49,455 nucleotides of DNA from Bacteroides faecichinchillae JCM 17102 (GCF_000614145.1 NZ_BAKK01000034.1:1-49455); one strand, 5' to 3'. Positions 9,186 through 17,780 are shown, numbered from the stretch's first letter. The notes: a model not told the origin generated them from the letters alone. Translations and numbers: made by a program.

Positions 9186-10663
9186 TTAAAAATACGATTC
9201 CAACGAATCTTACCGTCAAACCATCCGCGATCTTTGTCGAGTGATAACCAGACAACAATTGGTTTACCTACCACATGATCTTCGGGAACGAAGCCCCAAT
9301 AACGTGAATCGGCAGAATTGTGGCGATTGTCGCCCATCATCCAATAATAGTCCATTTTGAAGGTATATTGATTGGTCTTCTCACCATTGATGTAGATGCC
9401 ATCTGGCTTCACTTCCAATTTGTTACCTTCGTATGCTACGATGCAACGCTCATAGATAGGTAAGTTGTCTTCTGTTAATGTGATAGTAGCTCCTTTAGCA
9501 GGTATCCAGATCGGACCGTAATTATTACGGTTCCATTTGGTATACAGATTCAGCGGATACATTTGACCGGCAAACATTTCATCTTCCGGTTCCATGATGA
9601 TTTTGCTTATAAGCTTTTTGTTACCAGACAGAGTATCGTACATCTTTTTTGTTAGAGGAAGATGATAGACAGGATTTAAAGTTCCTTGTTCGTTACGTCC
9701 ATCCAGTCCTATACTCAATAGGGTACCTTCATAATTGCTATCATCCAACAACCATTTGTCGTCATTGCTGATGCCCAGTTCGCGGAACATTTCGTCAGTA
9801 ATGAGAGGTCCGGTTGTCTGAACGAAATAATTGAATTGAAGATTTTCCGGATTCTCAATAGCTTTACCATCAATCATTACTTGTCCGTTTACAATTTGAA
9901 GGGTATCTCCCGGTAAGCCTACACAACGTTTTACATAATTCTCGCGACGGTCTACGGGGCGGGTTATTACATCTCCGTAAACGCGTGGATTTGCCAGTAT
10001 CTGTTTACGTCCGCCTGCATAATATAAATCATAGATAGATCGTTGTTGCTCACGATTCAGGCTATCCATATTTATTGGTTTGGAATAGATACCTTTTCCT
10101 ACTCTGTAAGCCAACGAATAGAAATCCTCTGTTTGTTGAAAGTTCGTTGCTACAGTATCTCCTGCGGGGAAGTTGAATACAACGATATCGTTCAGTTTAA
10201 CTTTTCCGAAGCCAGGGACACGTTTATATTTCCATTGCGGCCACTCGATATAAGATTTGGTGTTGAAAATAGGTAATGTATGCTGTGCCAGTGGCATAGA
10301 GAGCGGAGTGTTCGGTACGCGTGGTCCGTAGCTCATCTTGCTGACATACAGAAAGTCTCCTACCAACAGTGATTTCTCTAAAGAAGAAGATGGAATCTGA
10401 TAATTTTGGAAGATATAGATATTCACAAAATAAACGGCGACCAATGCGAATACAATGGCGTCTACCCAGCTCATAATACCACGTACTGTCGGATTCTTGG
10501 ATTTTTTCCAGAATGACCAAGGTACTTTTTTAGTGATATAAATATCGAAAATGAAAGGAACAACAATCAATCCCCACCAACTTCGTACCCAGATGAGGAA
10601 GGCGAGATAAAGAATGATAGCAATGGCACATTTGATCCATTGTGCGCGTGTGGCTTGTCTCAT
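9173..10663 (-). CDS. lepB: Signal peptidase I
   Basis: The 496-residue membrane protease removes signal peptides from exported proteins at the periplasmic face. It has three N-terminal hydrophobic segments (about 11-27, 29-43 and 67-86). The nucleophile Ser94 is in IPSSSLEKSLL, the general base Lys245 is in YVKRCVGLPGDTL, and box E GDNRHNSADSRYWGFVPEDH is near the C-terminus. It is longer than the E. coli enzyme because of a large insertion in the periplasmic domain between the boxes, common in Bacteroidetes. It lies 35 nt after dapB and overlaps the inactive paralogue by 13 bp, so the two are co-expressed. The catalytic dyad is intact, so this is probably an essential leader peptidase. Confidence 0.95.
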   Translation of the reverse strand: MRQATRAQWIKCAIAIILYLAFLIWVRSWWGLIVVPFIFDIYITKKVPWSFWKKSKNPTVRGIMSWVDAIVFALVAVYFVNIYIFQNYQIPSSSLEKSLLVGDFLYVSKMSYGPRVPNTPLSMPLAQHTLPIFNTKSYIEWPQWKYKRVPGFGKVKLNDIVVFNFPAGDTVATNFQQTEDFYSLAYRVGKGIYSKPINMDSLNREQQRSIYDLYYAGGRKQILANPRVYGDVITRPVDRRENYVKRCVGLPGDTLQIVNGQVMIDGKAIENPENLQFNYFVQTTGPLITDEMFRELGISNDDKWLLDDSNYEGTLLSIGLDGRNEQGTLNPVYHLPLTKKMYDTLSGNKKLISKIIMEPEDEMFAGQMYPLNLYTKWNRNNYGPIWIPAKGATITLTEDNLPIYERCIVAYEGNKLEVKPDGIYINGEKTNQYTFKMDYYWMMGDNRHNSADSRYWGFVPEDHVVGKPIVVWLSLDKDRGWFDGKIRWNRIFKWVD

Positions 10664-10698
10664 AACTAACTAGTTTATATAGAATTTGAATAGAAAGC

Positions 10699-11463
10699 TC
10701 AATCGTTTAAAAATGGAAATAAATCACTCATACCCAAATAACCTTCGTGTTGGGCTGTATATTCTGCTGCGAGAACTGCGCCTAAAACAAAACCACCGCG
10801 ATTTTTGGCATCGTGAGTGATAGTTATACTGTCAATATCCGATTCATAGCGGATTGTGTGGATACCGAATACTTCCCCTTCACGGATGGAACTAATAGGA
10901 AGTTCGTTAGGAGCACAGGTGTTAGTACCGCTAACAGTACCATCCGGTGCTAATAAGGTACCTTTGGTCCATTCGCTTTTACGGTCTAAGTTTTCCAGTA
11001 TACCTTCAGCCAATGTGATAGCAGTACCACTCGGGGCATCCATCTTATGAATATGGTGAGTTTCACTCATCGTGACATCATAAGCCGGAAACTGGTTCAT
11101 GATTTTTGCCAAGTATTTGTTTACTGCAGAGAAGATAGTAACTCCCAGACTGAAATTGGACGACCAGAAAAGAGTTTTTCCTTCTTCCATACAAAGTCTC
11201 TTAATCTCTTCGCCATGTTCTGCCATCCATCCGGTGCTGCCCGATACTAATTTTACTCCGGCTTTGAAAGTACGTATATAGTTATTGTAAGCAACCATCG
11301 GATTAGTAAACTCAATGGCTACATCAGCCGATTTGAATGCTTCCGACTCGAAGTCTTCCTGATTGTTGATATCGATAATGCAGACAATCTCATGTCCGCG
11401 ACTGAGGGCAACTTTTTCGATCTCTTTGCCCATTTTTCCGTAACCGATTAATGCTATTTTCAT
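10699..11463 (-). CDS. dapB: 4-hydroxy-tetrahydrodipicolinate reductase
   Basis: DapB reduces 4-hydroxy-tetrahydrodipicolinate with NAD(P)H in the diaminopimelate/lysine pathway, in the cytoplasm. An N-terminal Rossmann motif (MKIALIGYGKMGKE) is followed by SGSTGW and the substrate-binding MDAPSGTA block. The length of 254 residues from the ATG at 11463 is normal for Bacteroides DapB. A longer frame to 11484 adds only MNISQKT and crowds the promoter, so I chose 11463. It heads the leftward operon with the two signal peptidase genes, linking cell-wall precursor synthesis with export, an arrangement I believe is common in Bacteroides. Confidence 0.95.
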   Translation of the reverse strand: MKIALIGYGKMGKEIEKVALSRGHEIVCIIDINNQEDFESEAFKSADVAIEFTNPMVAYNNYIRTFKAGVKLVSGSTGWMAEHGEEIKRLCMEEGKTLFWSSNFSLGVTIFSAVNKYLAKIMNQFPAYDVTMSETHHIHKMDAPSGTAITLAEGILENLDRKSEWTKGTLLAPDGTVSGTNTCAPNELPISSIREGEVFGIHTIRYESDIDSITITHDAKNRGGFVLGAVLAAEYTAQHEGYLGMSDLFPFLND

Positions 11464-11495
11464 CGTTTTCTGACTTATATTCAAAATAATAGTCG

Positions 11496-11503
11496 CAAAT
11501 ATA
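11496..11503 (-). promoter_or_regulatory. Bacteroides -7 box for the dapB-lepB operon
   Basis: The minus-strand octamer TATATTTG fits TAnnTTTG and lies about 33 nt upstream of the dapB ATG at 11463. It supports the shorter dapB start. Confidence 0.5.
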
Positions 11504-11513
11504 AGGTTTTTAT

Positions 11514-11521
11514 TACATTTG
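11514..11521 (+). promoter_or_regulatory. Bacteroides -7 box for the DUF2851 gene
   Basis: TACATTTG fits TAnnTTTG and lies 26 nt upstream of the ATG at 11547. It is divergent from the dapB box, 10 nt away, so the two promoters share one intergenic region of about 80 nt. Confidence 0.5.
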
Positions 11522-11546
11522 TGCTCTATATTAACGTCTTCTTAAC

Positions 11547-12830
11547 ATGGAACACCTTCTCCACTATGTGTGGAAACACAGATTATTCCCTCTCAAAGTG
11601 CTGCAAACAACTACAGGCTTGCCAGTTGAAGTCATTGATTCGGGACTACATAATGCTGATTCAGGACCAGACTTTTTTAACGTAAAGCTAAAAATAAATG
11701 GTACACTATGGGCCGGTAACGTCGAAATTCATACACACTCTTCCGATTGGTATCGTCATGGACACGACCACGATAAGGCTTATGATTCTGTCATTTTGCA
11801 TATAGCTTCTGATATCGATACGGAAGTGATCCGTTCGAATGGTGAATCAATTCCTCAGTTACAGTTAGAGTGTCCCGAATATGTACGTGTTCATTATCAG
11901 GAACTCTGTGAGGCCGAACAATATCCGGCTTGTCTTTCCATTCTCGGTTCATTGCCGAAGCTGATTGTCCATTCCTGGCTAACCGCTTTGCAAACAGAAC
12001 GTTTAGAACAAAAAGCAGAGTTGATCACTCATCGTTTGAAACTTTGCAATAATCATTGGGAAGATGCATTTTTCATTACCCTTGCTCGTAATTACGGTTT
12101 TGGTTTGAATGGTGATGCTTTTGAAACTTGGGCGTGTATGCTTCCGTTTCGTGCAATAGATAAACATCGGGATGATCTGTTTCAGGTGGAGGCTTTTTTC
12201 TTTGGACAGGCAGGCTTATTGGAAGAGACATTTCTGGAAAAGGAACAGGAAGATGAGTATAGCCTTCGATTACGAAAAGAGTTTCGTTACATGCAACATA
12301 AGTTTGAGCTTACAAAGATGATGGATGCTACTTTATGGCGTTTCTTACGCCTGCGTCCGGAGAATTTTCCATATATTCGTTTGGCTCAGTTGGGTTATCT
12401 TTATCATAAAGCAGACAAATTGTTTTCTCGGCTTCTGGAAGCTGAAACCTTGGATGAAGTCCGTAAATTATTGGCTACCCGTACTTCCTCTTATTGGGAA
12501 GATCATTTTGTTTTTGGGCGTACTTCTTCCCATAAAGAAAAACCGATGGGAGAGCGTTCTCTGGATTTGATTGTTATAAATACAGTCGTTCCTTTTTTGT
12601 ATACTTATGGCTTACATAAAGCTGAAGAGGGAATGTGTAACCGGGCCGGACGTTTTCTTGAAGAACTGAAAGCTGAAAACAATCATATAGTCCGATCATG
12701 GAGTGATGCGGGACTTCCTGTTACTACTGCTGCAGACAGTCAAGCGTTAATCCAACTCCAAAAAGAATATTGTGATAAAAGGAAATGCTTATATTGTCGT
12801 TTCGGCTATGAGTATTTACGCAAGAAATGA
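11547..12830 (+). CDS. DUF2851 family protein
   Basis: The 427-residue protein starts MEHLLHYVWKHRLFPLKVLQ and contains the block DSGPDFFNVKLKINGTLWAG followed by NVEIHTHSSDW, hallmarks of DUF2851, a family common in Bacteroidetes and of unknown function. The conserved Asp-Ser-Gly-Pro-Asp and Glu-x-His residues in the N-terminal third look like a possible nuclease-type metal site (inference only). No signal peptide is present. A short cysteine pair (KRKCLYCRFGYEYL) lies near the C-terminus. The gene has its own promoter box and is followed by the DUF4348 gene. Confidence 0.85.
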   Translation: MEHLLHYVWKHRLFPLKVLQTTTGLPVEVIDSGLHNADSGPDFFNVKLKINGTLWAGNVEIHTHSSDWYRHGHDHDKAYDSVILHIASDIDTEVIRSNGESIPQLQLECPEYVRVHYQELCEAEQYPACLSILGSLPKLIVHSWLTALQTERLEQKAELITHRLKLCNNHWEDAFFITLARNYGFGLNGDAFETWACMLPFRAIDKHRDDLFQVEAFFFGQAGLLEETFLEKEQEDEYSLRLRKEFRYMQHKFELTKMMDATLWRFLRLRPENFPYIRLAQLGYLYHKADKLFSRLLEAETLDEVRKLLATRTSSYWEDHFVFGRTSSHKEKPMGERSLDLIVINTVVPFLYTYGLHKAEEGMCNRAGRFLEELKAENNHIVRSWSDAGLPVTTAADSQALIQLQKEYCDKRKCLYCRFGYEYLRKK

Positions 12831-12859
12831 TTGAAATATTGAACTTGTCATTATCTTTG
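12831..12859 (+). promoter_or_regulatory. Bacteroides promoter for the DUF4348 gene
   Basis: TTG at 12831-12833 is followed after 18 nt by TATCTTTG at 12852-12859, a good -33/-7 pair. The DUF4348 ATG is 49 nt downstream. Confidence 0.6.
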
Positions 12860-12908
12860 TGTCGTGAATTGAAATACCACTGATATTTATTCATTTATTA
12901 ATTGTTAT

Positions 12909-13472
12909 ATGAGCACTAAAAGGTTTGTATTTTGCCTGTTAATCACAGTGTTACTGACAGGTGTGTCACTGTATTCTTATGGTATTTGTTCCAATTTGAA
13001 GACTGGTGAGACCACCGTTATGACACAGGAAGGGGAGGACTTCAACTCATTCCTGAATAAGTTTACTTCCAGTGCCGTTTTTCAGTATACGCGTATCAAG
13101 TTTCCATTGAAAACTCCGATTACTTTGTTGGCAGATGACGGGGAAACGGAGAAAACTTTTCCTTTTACCAAGGAAAAATGGCCGTTGTTGGATAGCGAAA
13201 TGTTGAAAGAAGAACGTATTGCGCAGGATGAAGGTGGAGTATATGTCTCGAAATTCACGTTAAACGAACCTAAGCATAAAGTTTTCGAAGCCGGTTATGA
13301 AGAATCGGAGGTAGATTTACGTGTTGAGTTTGAATTGCAAACAGATGGAAAGTGGTACGTGGTAGATTGCTATACGGGCTGGTATGGTTATGATTTGCCT
13401 ATCGATGAGTTGAAACAGACTATTCAGCATGTTCAGGAAGAGAATGCAGCTTTTAAGGAGTTACATCCTTAA
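12909..13472 (+). CDS. DUF4348 domain-containing exported protein
   Basis: The 187-residue protein has an N-terminal hydrophobic signal (residues 5-26, RFVFCLLITVLLTGVSLYSY) followed by a DUF4348-type domain (FNSFLNKFTSSAVFQYTRIK, then GKWYVVDCYTGWYGYD). The family is a Bacteroidetes envelope family of unknown function. A cysteine at residue 27 (SYGICSN) is not a clean lipobox, so I expect a periplasmic or anchored protein rather than a confident lipoprotein. It is the last gene before the accessory island. After it, 13501-13534 holds a hairpin with arms TTTCACAGTT and AACTGTGAAA. Confidence 0.8.
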   Translation: MSTKRFVFCLLITVLLTGVSLYSYGICSNLKTGETTVMTQEGEDFNSFLNKFTSSAVFQYTRIKFPLKTPITLLADDGETEKTFPFTKEKWPLLDSEMLKEERIAQDEGGVYVSKFTLNEPKHKVFEAGYEESEVDLRVEFELQTDGKWYVVDCYTGWYGYDLPIDELKQTIQHVQEENAAFKELHP

Positions 13473-13500
13473 AGGAAGTTGAATCTATAAATTACACAGA

Positions 13501-13534
13501 TTTCACAGTTCTTTATGCCACTAAAACTGTGAAA
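13501..13534. repeat. Palindromic intergenic element after the DUF4348 gene
   Basis: A 10-bp inverted repeat (13501-13510 with 13525-13534) lies in the sequence ATTACACAGATTTCACAGTT and beyond. It may serve as a terminator, though no T-run follows. The style resembles short dispersed intergenic repeats of Bacteroides (recollection, not checked). Confidence 0.4.
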
Positions 13535-13623
13535 CCTGCGAAATACGAGCCTAAGAAAAGCTTCGGCTAAATATATTCCAGACTCAAGTTACTAATAATA
13601 AACTATTTATTAAGTTTATTTTC

Positions 13624-14337
13624 TTACATCATCATGTGTCTCCTGATGGAGAATTTCACTATCGCCATCGCATTGATAGAAGTAAACGGAATATCCATTG
13701 GCTCATGATGAGTATTATAGCTAACTAATTTTAGGTATCCCTCTTTGTCCGAACGGTTCACGTACTTTACCGACAGATACTCATCTCCCTCGATATTAAA
13801 CGAAACCAAATACATCTCTCCATAAATCAGATTACTGAAACTGTTTATTTCCTTGTATCCCACAATATCACCCGATTTAAGAATCGGGTACATACTATCT
13901 CCACTCACATAAATTGCTCCGTCGCAGAGAGGGATACTCGGAATCTGTATCTTGCCTACCGCATATTGGTGCTTGTTCGTGAAGAGGGTCTTCAGATTGG
14001 CTGCCGCTGTGATATCATACAGCGTTACACTGCGGTCATTGATTGCTTCTCTTGTTTTTGGATTGTGAATAATCTCTACTTCTCCCTGTGCCAGTTGGCT
14101 GTTACAAAAGATCGGATGATGTTTAGGATTTCCCTTCCCAACAAGTAACCAGTTGTAATCTATGTCCTTTCCCATTTTATCTAGTAATAAAGGAAAATCG
14201 ATTCGGTTTCGAGCACACCAGTTTGAAACTGTAGCTCTAGAAACTCCCAGATAATCAGCAAGTTCACTATCTCTTTTAAAATTTAGAGCTTGTTTGGCAC
14301 GCTTCACAATAGCTGTAACGTCTAAAAATGTATCCAT
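13624..14337 (-). CDS. HTH / S24-family (LexA/CI-like) repressor
   Basis: This 237-residue regulator has an N-terminal helix-turn-helix (about 20-45, SELADYLGVSRATVSNWCAR) and a C-terminal S24 peptidase-like domain. The serine is S148 in VSGDSMYP and the lysine is K191 in EYLSVKYV, the dyad used for self-cleavage in LexA and phage CI repressors. The fold fits a phage-type repressor that binds upstream DNA and may respond to DNA damage (inference). It is transcribed leftward, divergent from the small-gene module that starts at 14755. The shared 417-nt region contains two 20-nt direct repeats (14360-14379 and 14404-14423) and a 22-nt tandem array, the best candidates for its operators. Confidence 0.88.
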   Translation of the reverse strand: MDTFLDVTAIVKRAKQALNFKRDSELADYLGVSRATVSNWCARNRIDFPLLLDKMGKDIDYNWLLVGKGNPKHHPIFCNSQLAQGEVEIIHNPKTREAINDRSVTLYDITAAANLKTLFTNKHQYAVGKIQIPSIPLCDGAIYVSGDSMYPILKSGDIVGYKEINSFSNLIYGEMYLVSFNIEGDEYLSVKYVNRSDKEGYLKLVSYNTHHEPMDIPFTSINAMAIVKFSIRRHMMM

Positions 14338-14457
14338 TTTCTAGTGTTTAAAATGATGTAAATAATTGAGAAGTAATTACTCCCTCATTGATAGCTTGTT
14401 ATAAAATAATTGAGAATTAATTTCTAAAACAATCGGTTTCTTAAATTAAAATTATTC

Positions 14458-14465
14458 TATCTTTG
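14458..14465 (+). promoter_or_regulatory. Bacteroides -7 box for the repressor-linked module
   Basis: TATCTTTG matches TAnnTTTG. It lies immediately right of the two 20-nt direct repeats, a position from which a bound repressor could block it. The leader to the ATG at 14755 would be about 290 nt and would include the repeat array. Confidence 0.5.
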
Positions 14466-14600
14466 CAATACGATAATTACTAATTTGTTTCAAAAGTATA
14501 AATTAAAAATGGAATAACCATGAAAAAGCAAAGAAAGTTTATGGCCGGTTGCAAAAAAACTTGTTCACGATCTCCTTAATGAGCATATTAACTATTTGTA

Positions 14601-14687
14601 GCGGGTATATATGGCCACCAAGCTGTATATATATGCCTGTCGTGCTGAATATATATATTCATTATGCTGGATATATATACCCACCAA
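14601..14687. repeat. Four tandem imperfect 22-nt repeats with TATATAT cores
   Basis: The units are 14601-14621, 14622-14643, 14644-14665 and 14666-14687. Three begin GCTG(T/A/G)ATATATAT and the first begins GCGGGTATATAT. The first and last end in CCACCAA, and GGGTATATAT in the first is the inverse of ATATATACCC in the last. Periodicity of about two helical turns suggests protein binding sites, or a structured leader if transcribed. It is not a CRISPR, because there are no distinct repeats and spacers. Confidence 0.7.
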
Positions 14688-14754
14688 TTCAGATCCATAC
14701 GGATATCACTTTTTAAAATAAAACGATTTACTTATTGAATTAATAATTAATGAT

Positions 14755-15105
14755 ATGAAAACAAAAGCGAAAATTTCAATACAAAACTTACCAGTTTCTT
14801 CTGTCTGCAAGCAATGCGGACGTGAACTTCCACAAGAATTTTTCTACGTGAACAGACAAACTCAGTGTCTGGACATCTATTGCAAGGGATGTCGGAAAGA
14901 AATTGGCCGTCGTCGATACAATAGCGGAAGTTGGATTAGAAAAGAACAACGGGACAAATACTCTTATCTTGTCATTACACAAGTAGAAGATCCGATAGTG
15001 CGAATGGAACTCATTTTGCATGCATTGAAAGTGGTGCGCCAGAGTGTTAAACATAAAAGAATGAAAATTCTCGAAGAGGAAGCAAACCGGACAGATTACG
15101 TTTAA
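14755..15105 (+). CDS. Small zinc-finger-like protein of unknown function
   Basis: I do not recognise the family of this 116-residue protein. The N-terminal third has two CxxC knuckles (VCKQCGRELP and YCKGCRKEIGRRR), spaced as in a zinc ribbon, followed by a basic stretch and a helical C-terminal half ending in a basic segment (VKHKRMKILEEEANR). This pattern fits a nucleic-acid-binding or regulatory protein (inference). It lies 62 nt upstream of the DUF4373 gene in the same direction and downstream of the repeat array, so it is part of the repressor-controlled module. Confidence 0.65.
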   Translation: MKTKAKISIQNLPVSSVCKQCGRELPQEFFYVNRQTQCLDIYCKGCRKEIGRRRYNSGSWIRKEQRDKYSYLVITQVEDPIVRMELILHALKVVRQSVKHKRMKILEEEANRTDYV

Positions 15106-15167
15106 ACAATAATCAATAACGATATAACATCAAAACAAAGTAATCAATATACTAAAGCAAATTAATC

Positions 15168-16090
15168 ATGGCAAGAATAAAAAAACGGGGATTAGATTAT
15201 TTCCCTATTAGTGTGGACTTTATTTACGACCGCGCGGTTCGTCGGCTGATGAAGCGTGAAGGTGATGCGGTGCTAGGCATTCTGTTAGAAGTATTTTCCT
15301 ATGTCTATTCGGACGAAGGTTATTATGTTCGTGCTGACAGTCTTTTCTACGAAGACCTTTCAGCGGGACTTTACGAAAGAAATGCTTCCGACGTGGAGCG
15401 AATTGTCCGTTTGGCAGTAGATTACGGACTGTTTGATGCCGGAATGTTCGAAAAACATTGTATTCTGACTTCAGTCGAGATACAGCGGCAATATCTTTTC
15501 AGTACCCGTCGTCGGAATGTGTCTCAGCTGGAACCTGATTACTGCCTTCTGGAAGCTGCAGAACTCTCTGAACCTCAGGATGAAACTAAGGGAAAATCAA
15601 TTCGTAAGTGTAAAGGAGATACCGATGAGAAGATAAGTTTAACAAGTGAAAATGTGACATTAATCCCTCAAAATGTAACGCCAGGTACACATAGCATAGC
15701 ACAGAATAGCATACTACAACATAGCATAGCAAAGCAAAGTATAGAATATCCCCTCCTTAATCCTCCCCCTGAAAATGTGGGGAGGAAGAGGAAACAACAA
15801 AGGTGGGTGAGAATTCTGGTAAACGTAAGGAGTGGACACAAGAAGACATTGACCAACTTCGTCCTCCTACCGACGGGATAGACCGTAATTATGAAGGTCT
15901 ACTGGTTAATCTCAGACTTTTTGGTATTTCCCCCTCAGAGCAATACGCTCTCATCCGAAAAAGCAACTATGGTGCTATCGGTGGAGCAATATGGAGAGGT
16001 ATCTGTGTATTGCGTGATAGTGGCGGGAGAATCAAGTTGCCGGGACGTTACTTGTTGAGCCTTGTGAATAAGAAGAAGTCGACTGTATGA
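15168..16090 (+). pseudogene. DUF4373 (Lin1244/Lin1753-like) protein, one-base frameshift at 15779-15782
   Basis: The N-terminal 110 residues (KKRGLDYFPISVDF, then RRLMKREGDAVLGILLEVFS) match the DUF4373/Lin1244-Lin1753-like N-terminal domain found in replication-initiator-like proteins of phages and mobile elements. The first frame runs to 15881 but loses family character after about residue 204. The natural continuation (SGKRKEWTQEDIDQLRPPTD onward to 16090) lies in another frame. Adding one G to the GGGG run at 15779-15782 joins them as PPENVGEEEETTKVGENSGK, giving about 307 residues. The middle is repetitive (repeated CATAGCA-type sequence at 15690-15745) and probably a linker. A role in DNA binding or replication of a mobile module is inferred. 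Confidence 0.78.
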
Positions 16091-16418
16091 ATAATATTTA
16101 TATTTCTTGTGGGGTTTCTTTGGGATGGCAGTGCTACTCTTATTCTTTATACTCATGTGAATTGAAAGATCTTATAAGTGTGGATTTTGATTCTAATAGA
16201 TTTTTAATCATAGAAATTAATTTCGTGTTTGTTGTAATAATGTATTGATAATTAGTGTTATATGTCTTGTTTGTAAACTGTAGATGCGATTTAAGAATTT
16301 AATTGAGAATGTTTTTTTCTATTTTCCCAATATTAAAAAATAGATTTGTATCTTTGTAATGTCGATAAGCTTAAAGACAAAAACAAACTATTACTTAACT
16401 AAATAAATAATTACTATT
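16091..16418. other. Intergenic region before the HU-like gene
   Basis: This is AT-rich sequence with no supported gene. A -7 box TATCTTTG at 16349-16356 lies 63 nt before the HU-like ATG and probably starts a separate HU-amidase-smalltalk transcript. Confidence 0.5.
16349..16356 (+). promoter_or_regulatory. Bacteroides -7 box for the HU-like gene
   Basis: TATCTTTG matches TAnnTTTG and is 63 nt upstream of the ATG at 16419. No clear -33 TTTG is visible at the standard distance. Confidence 0.5.
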
Positions 16419-16913
16419 ATGCCAATTTTATACGGGCCGTTTCAGTCTATTCTGAAGAATAAGGACGGCAAAAAACTATTTTATCCGCGTGTCTTGCGCG
16501 CAGGAAATGTCAGTACTTCACAGATCTCAAAAGAGATAGCTGCCTACTCGTCCCTCTCTCCGGGTGACGTAAAAAACACACTGGACAATCTGGTGACAGT
16601 AGTAGCCCAACATCTGCAAGCATCCGAAAGTGTCACTCTGGATGGCTTTGGCACTTTTCGCATGGTGATGAAATCCGGTGGTAACGGAGTTGAAACTTCC
16701 GATGAGGTGTCCGCTTCGCAAGCTTCACTCACAGTCCGCTTCCTCCCCGCATGTACAAAGAATCTTGATGGTACCATGGCGACTCGCTCAATGGTGACGG
16801 GAGCGCGATGTGTCCGCTTTGATCGTGCCGAAAACACAGCTTCCGGTGGTGGAGAAACAAATAAGCCGGATGAAGGAGGCGACAGTGGAGAATCACCGGA
16901 TCCTACTCTGTAA
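16419..16913 (+). CDS. HU-HIG-type DNA-binding protein
   Basis: This 164-residue HU/IHF-like protein belongs to the Bacteroidetes HU-HIG type. KKLFYPRVLRAGNVSTSQIS, the helical block AAYSSLSPGDVKNTLDNLVT and the arm region SVTLDGFGTFRMVMKSGGNG follow the HU fold. The last 30 residues are a Gly/Asp/Glu-rich tail (SGGGETNKPDEGG). Such proteins regularly precede a T7-lysozyme-type amidase and a smalltalk peptide in Bacteroides accessory regions, as here. The function in that module is not established; DNA bending or regulation is the natural guess. GC content is higher than in the surrounding Rhs genes. Confidence 0.85.
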   Translation: MPILYGPFQSILKNKDGKKLFYPRVLRAGNVSTSQISKEIAAYSSLSPGDVKNTLDNLVTVVAQHLQASESVTLDGFGTFRMVMKSGGNGVETSDEVSASQASLTVRFLPACTKNLDGTMATRSMVTGARCVRFDRAENTASGGGETNKPDEGGDSGESPDPTL

Positions 16914-17135
16914 TTTTCAATGACCGAAAACACAGAACGCAACAGCTGTAATGACTTAACTGAAGACTGGAATATAGGAACTTAGCTAAACAAGAGTCCG
17001 GAGAATTTAATAAGACTAGAAATCGAATCTAAACTAAAAGTTAAACTAGGAATTGAAACTAAGCTGACTGAGAATCAGAGAACTTAATTAAACGAATGTA
17101 ACCAGTTATTTATTTACCTATAATCATCTACAAAC

Positions 17136-17591
17136 ATGCGAATTATTAATTTAATCGTGGTACACTGTTCTGCCACGAGGGAGGATTGTACGCTCTCACC
17201 AGAGGATCTGGACCTGATTCACCGTCGTCGTGGGTTCAACGGGACAGGCTATCACTACTACATCCGTAAGGATGGCTCGGTCCATCTCGCCCGGCCTCTC
17301 GAACGCGTCGGGGCACATGCAAAAGGTTTTAATGCCAACAGTATCGGAATTTGCTATGAAGGCGGTCTGGACTGCCGGGGACACCCGGCAGATACCCGGA
17401 CACCGGAGCAGAAGGCTTCTCTCCGGCTGTTGGTTCACCGGTTGTGCGAACGGTTTCCCGGTTGCCGGGTGTGCGGACATCGGGATCTGAGTCCCGACTT
17501 GAACCGTAACGGTGAGATTGAGCCGGAAGAATGGATCAAAATGTGTCCATGTTTCGAAGTAAAAGAATTGCTTCCACAAACATGTGATTAG
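17136..17591 (+). CDS. N-acetylmuramoyl-L-alanine amidase, T7-lysozyme type (amidase_2)
   Basis: The 151-residue enzyme hydrolyses the amide between N-acetylmuramic acid and L-alanine in peptidoglycan. Zinc ligands His10 (LIVVHCSAT), His115 (VCGHRDLSPD) and Cys137 (IKMCPCF), with Lys135, match H17, H122, C130 and K128 of T7 lysozyme. There is no signal peptide, so it needs a holin-like route or lysis to reach its substrate. It lies 222 nt after the HU-like gene and 52 nt before the smalltalk peptide. GC content is clearly higher here than in the Rhs genes downstream, consistent with a separate origin. Confidence 0.93.
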   Translation: MRIINLIVVHCSATREDCTLSPEDLDLIHRRRGFNGTGYHYYIRKDGSVHLARPLERVGAHAKGFNANSIGICYEGGLDCRGHPADTRTPEQKASLRLLVHRLCERFPGCRVCGHRDLSPDLNRNGEIEPEEWIKMCPCFEVKELLPQTCD

Positions 17592-17643
17592 AGTTATTTG
17601 AGTTAAAACGACTATTTAAAGTATCAGAAGGAGTTAAAAAACG

Positions 17644-17745
17644 ATGGCAATCGGAAAATCAACATGGGATATAATCCTAAAAGCAATTATCGCTGTGGCT
17701 TCAGCAGTGCTGGGAGCACTGGGGGCAAATGCAATGAATCTGTAG
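17644..17745 (+). CDS. Smalltalk-family small membrane peptide
   Basis: The 33-residue peptide begins MAIGKSTWDIILKAIIAVAS and continues as one hydrophobic helix. An AGAAGGAG ribosome-binding site stands at 17626-17633, just upstream of the ATG. It matches my memory of the 'smalltalk' family that follows amidases in Bacteroides. With a charged N-terminus and one membrane span it resembles a minimal holin, but no function is known to me. It follows the amidase by 52 nt. Confidence 0.75.
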   Translation: MAIGKSTWDIILKAIIAVASAVLGALGANAMNL

Positions 17746-17780
17746 ACTGTATATACAGCCAATAAACAAACGTTATCTAT

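Larger units (their letters stand above)
14338..14754. other. Regulatory intergenic region between repressor and module
   Basis: This region holds two AT-rich 20-nt direct repeats (starting AAATAATTGAGAA) at 14360-14379 and 14404-14423. It also holds a -7 box TATCTTTG at 14458-14465, a possible 19-codon frame at 14521-14580 (starting MKKQRKF) and a four-unit repeat array at 14601-14687. The short frame could be a leader peptide but has no other support. Confidence 0.6.

Noticed and set aside
14601..14687. CRISPR array
   Set aside because: The units are degenerate tandem repeats without spacers, and no cas gene is nearby.
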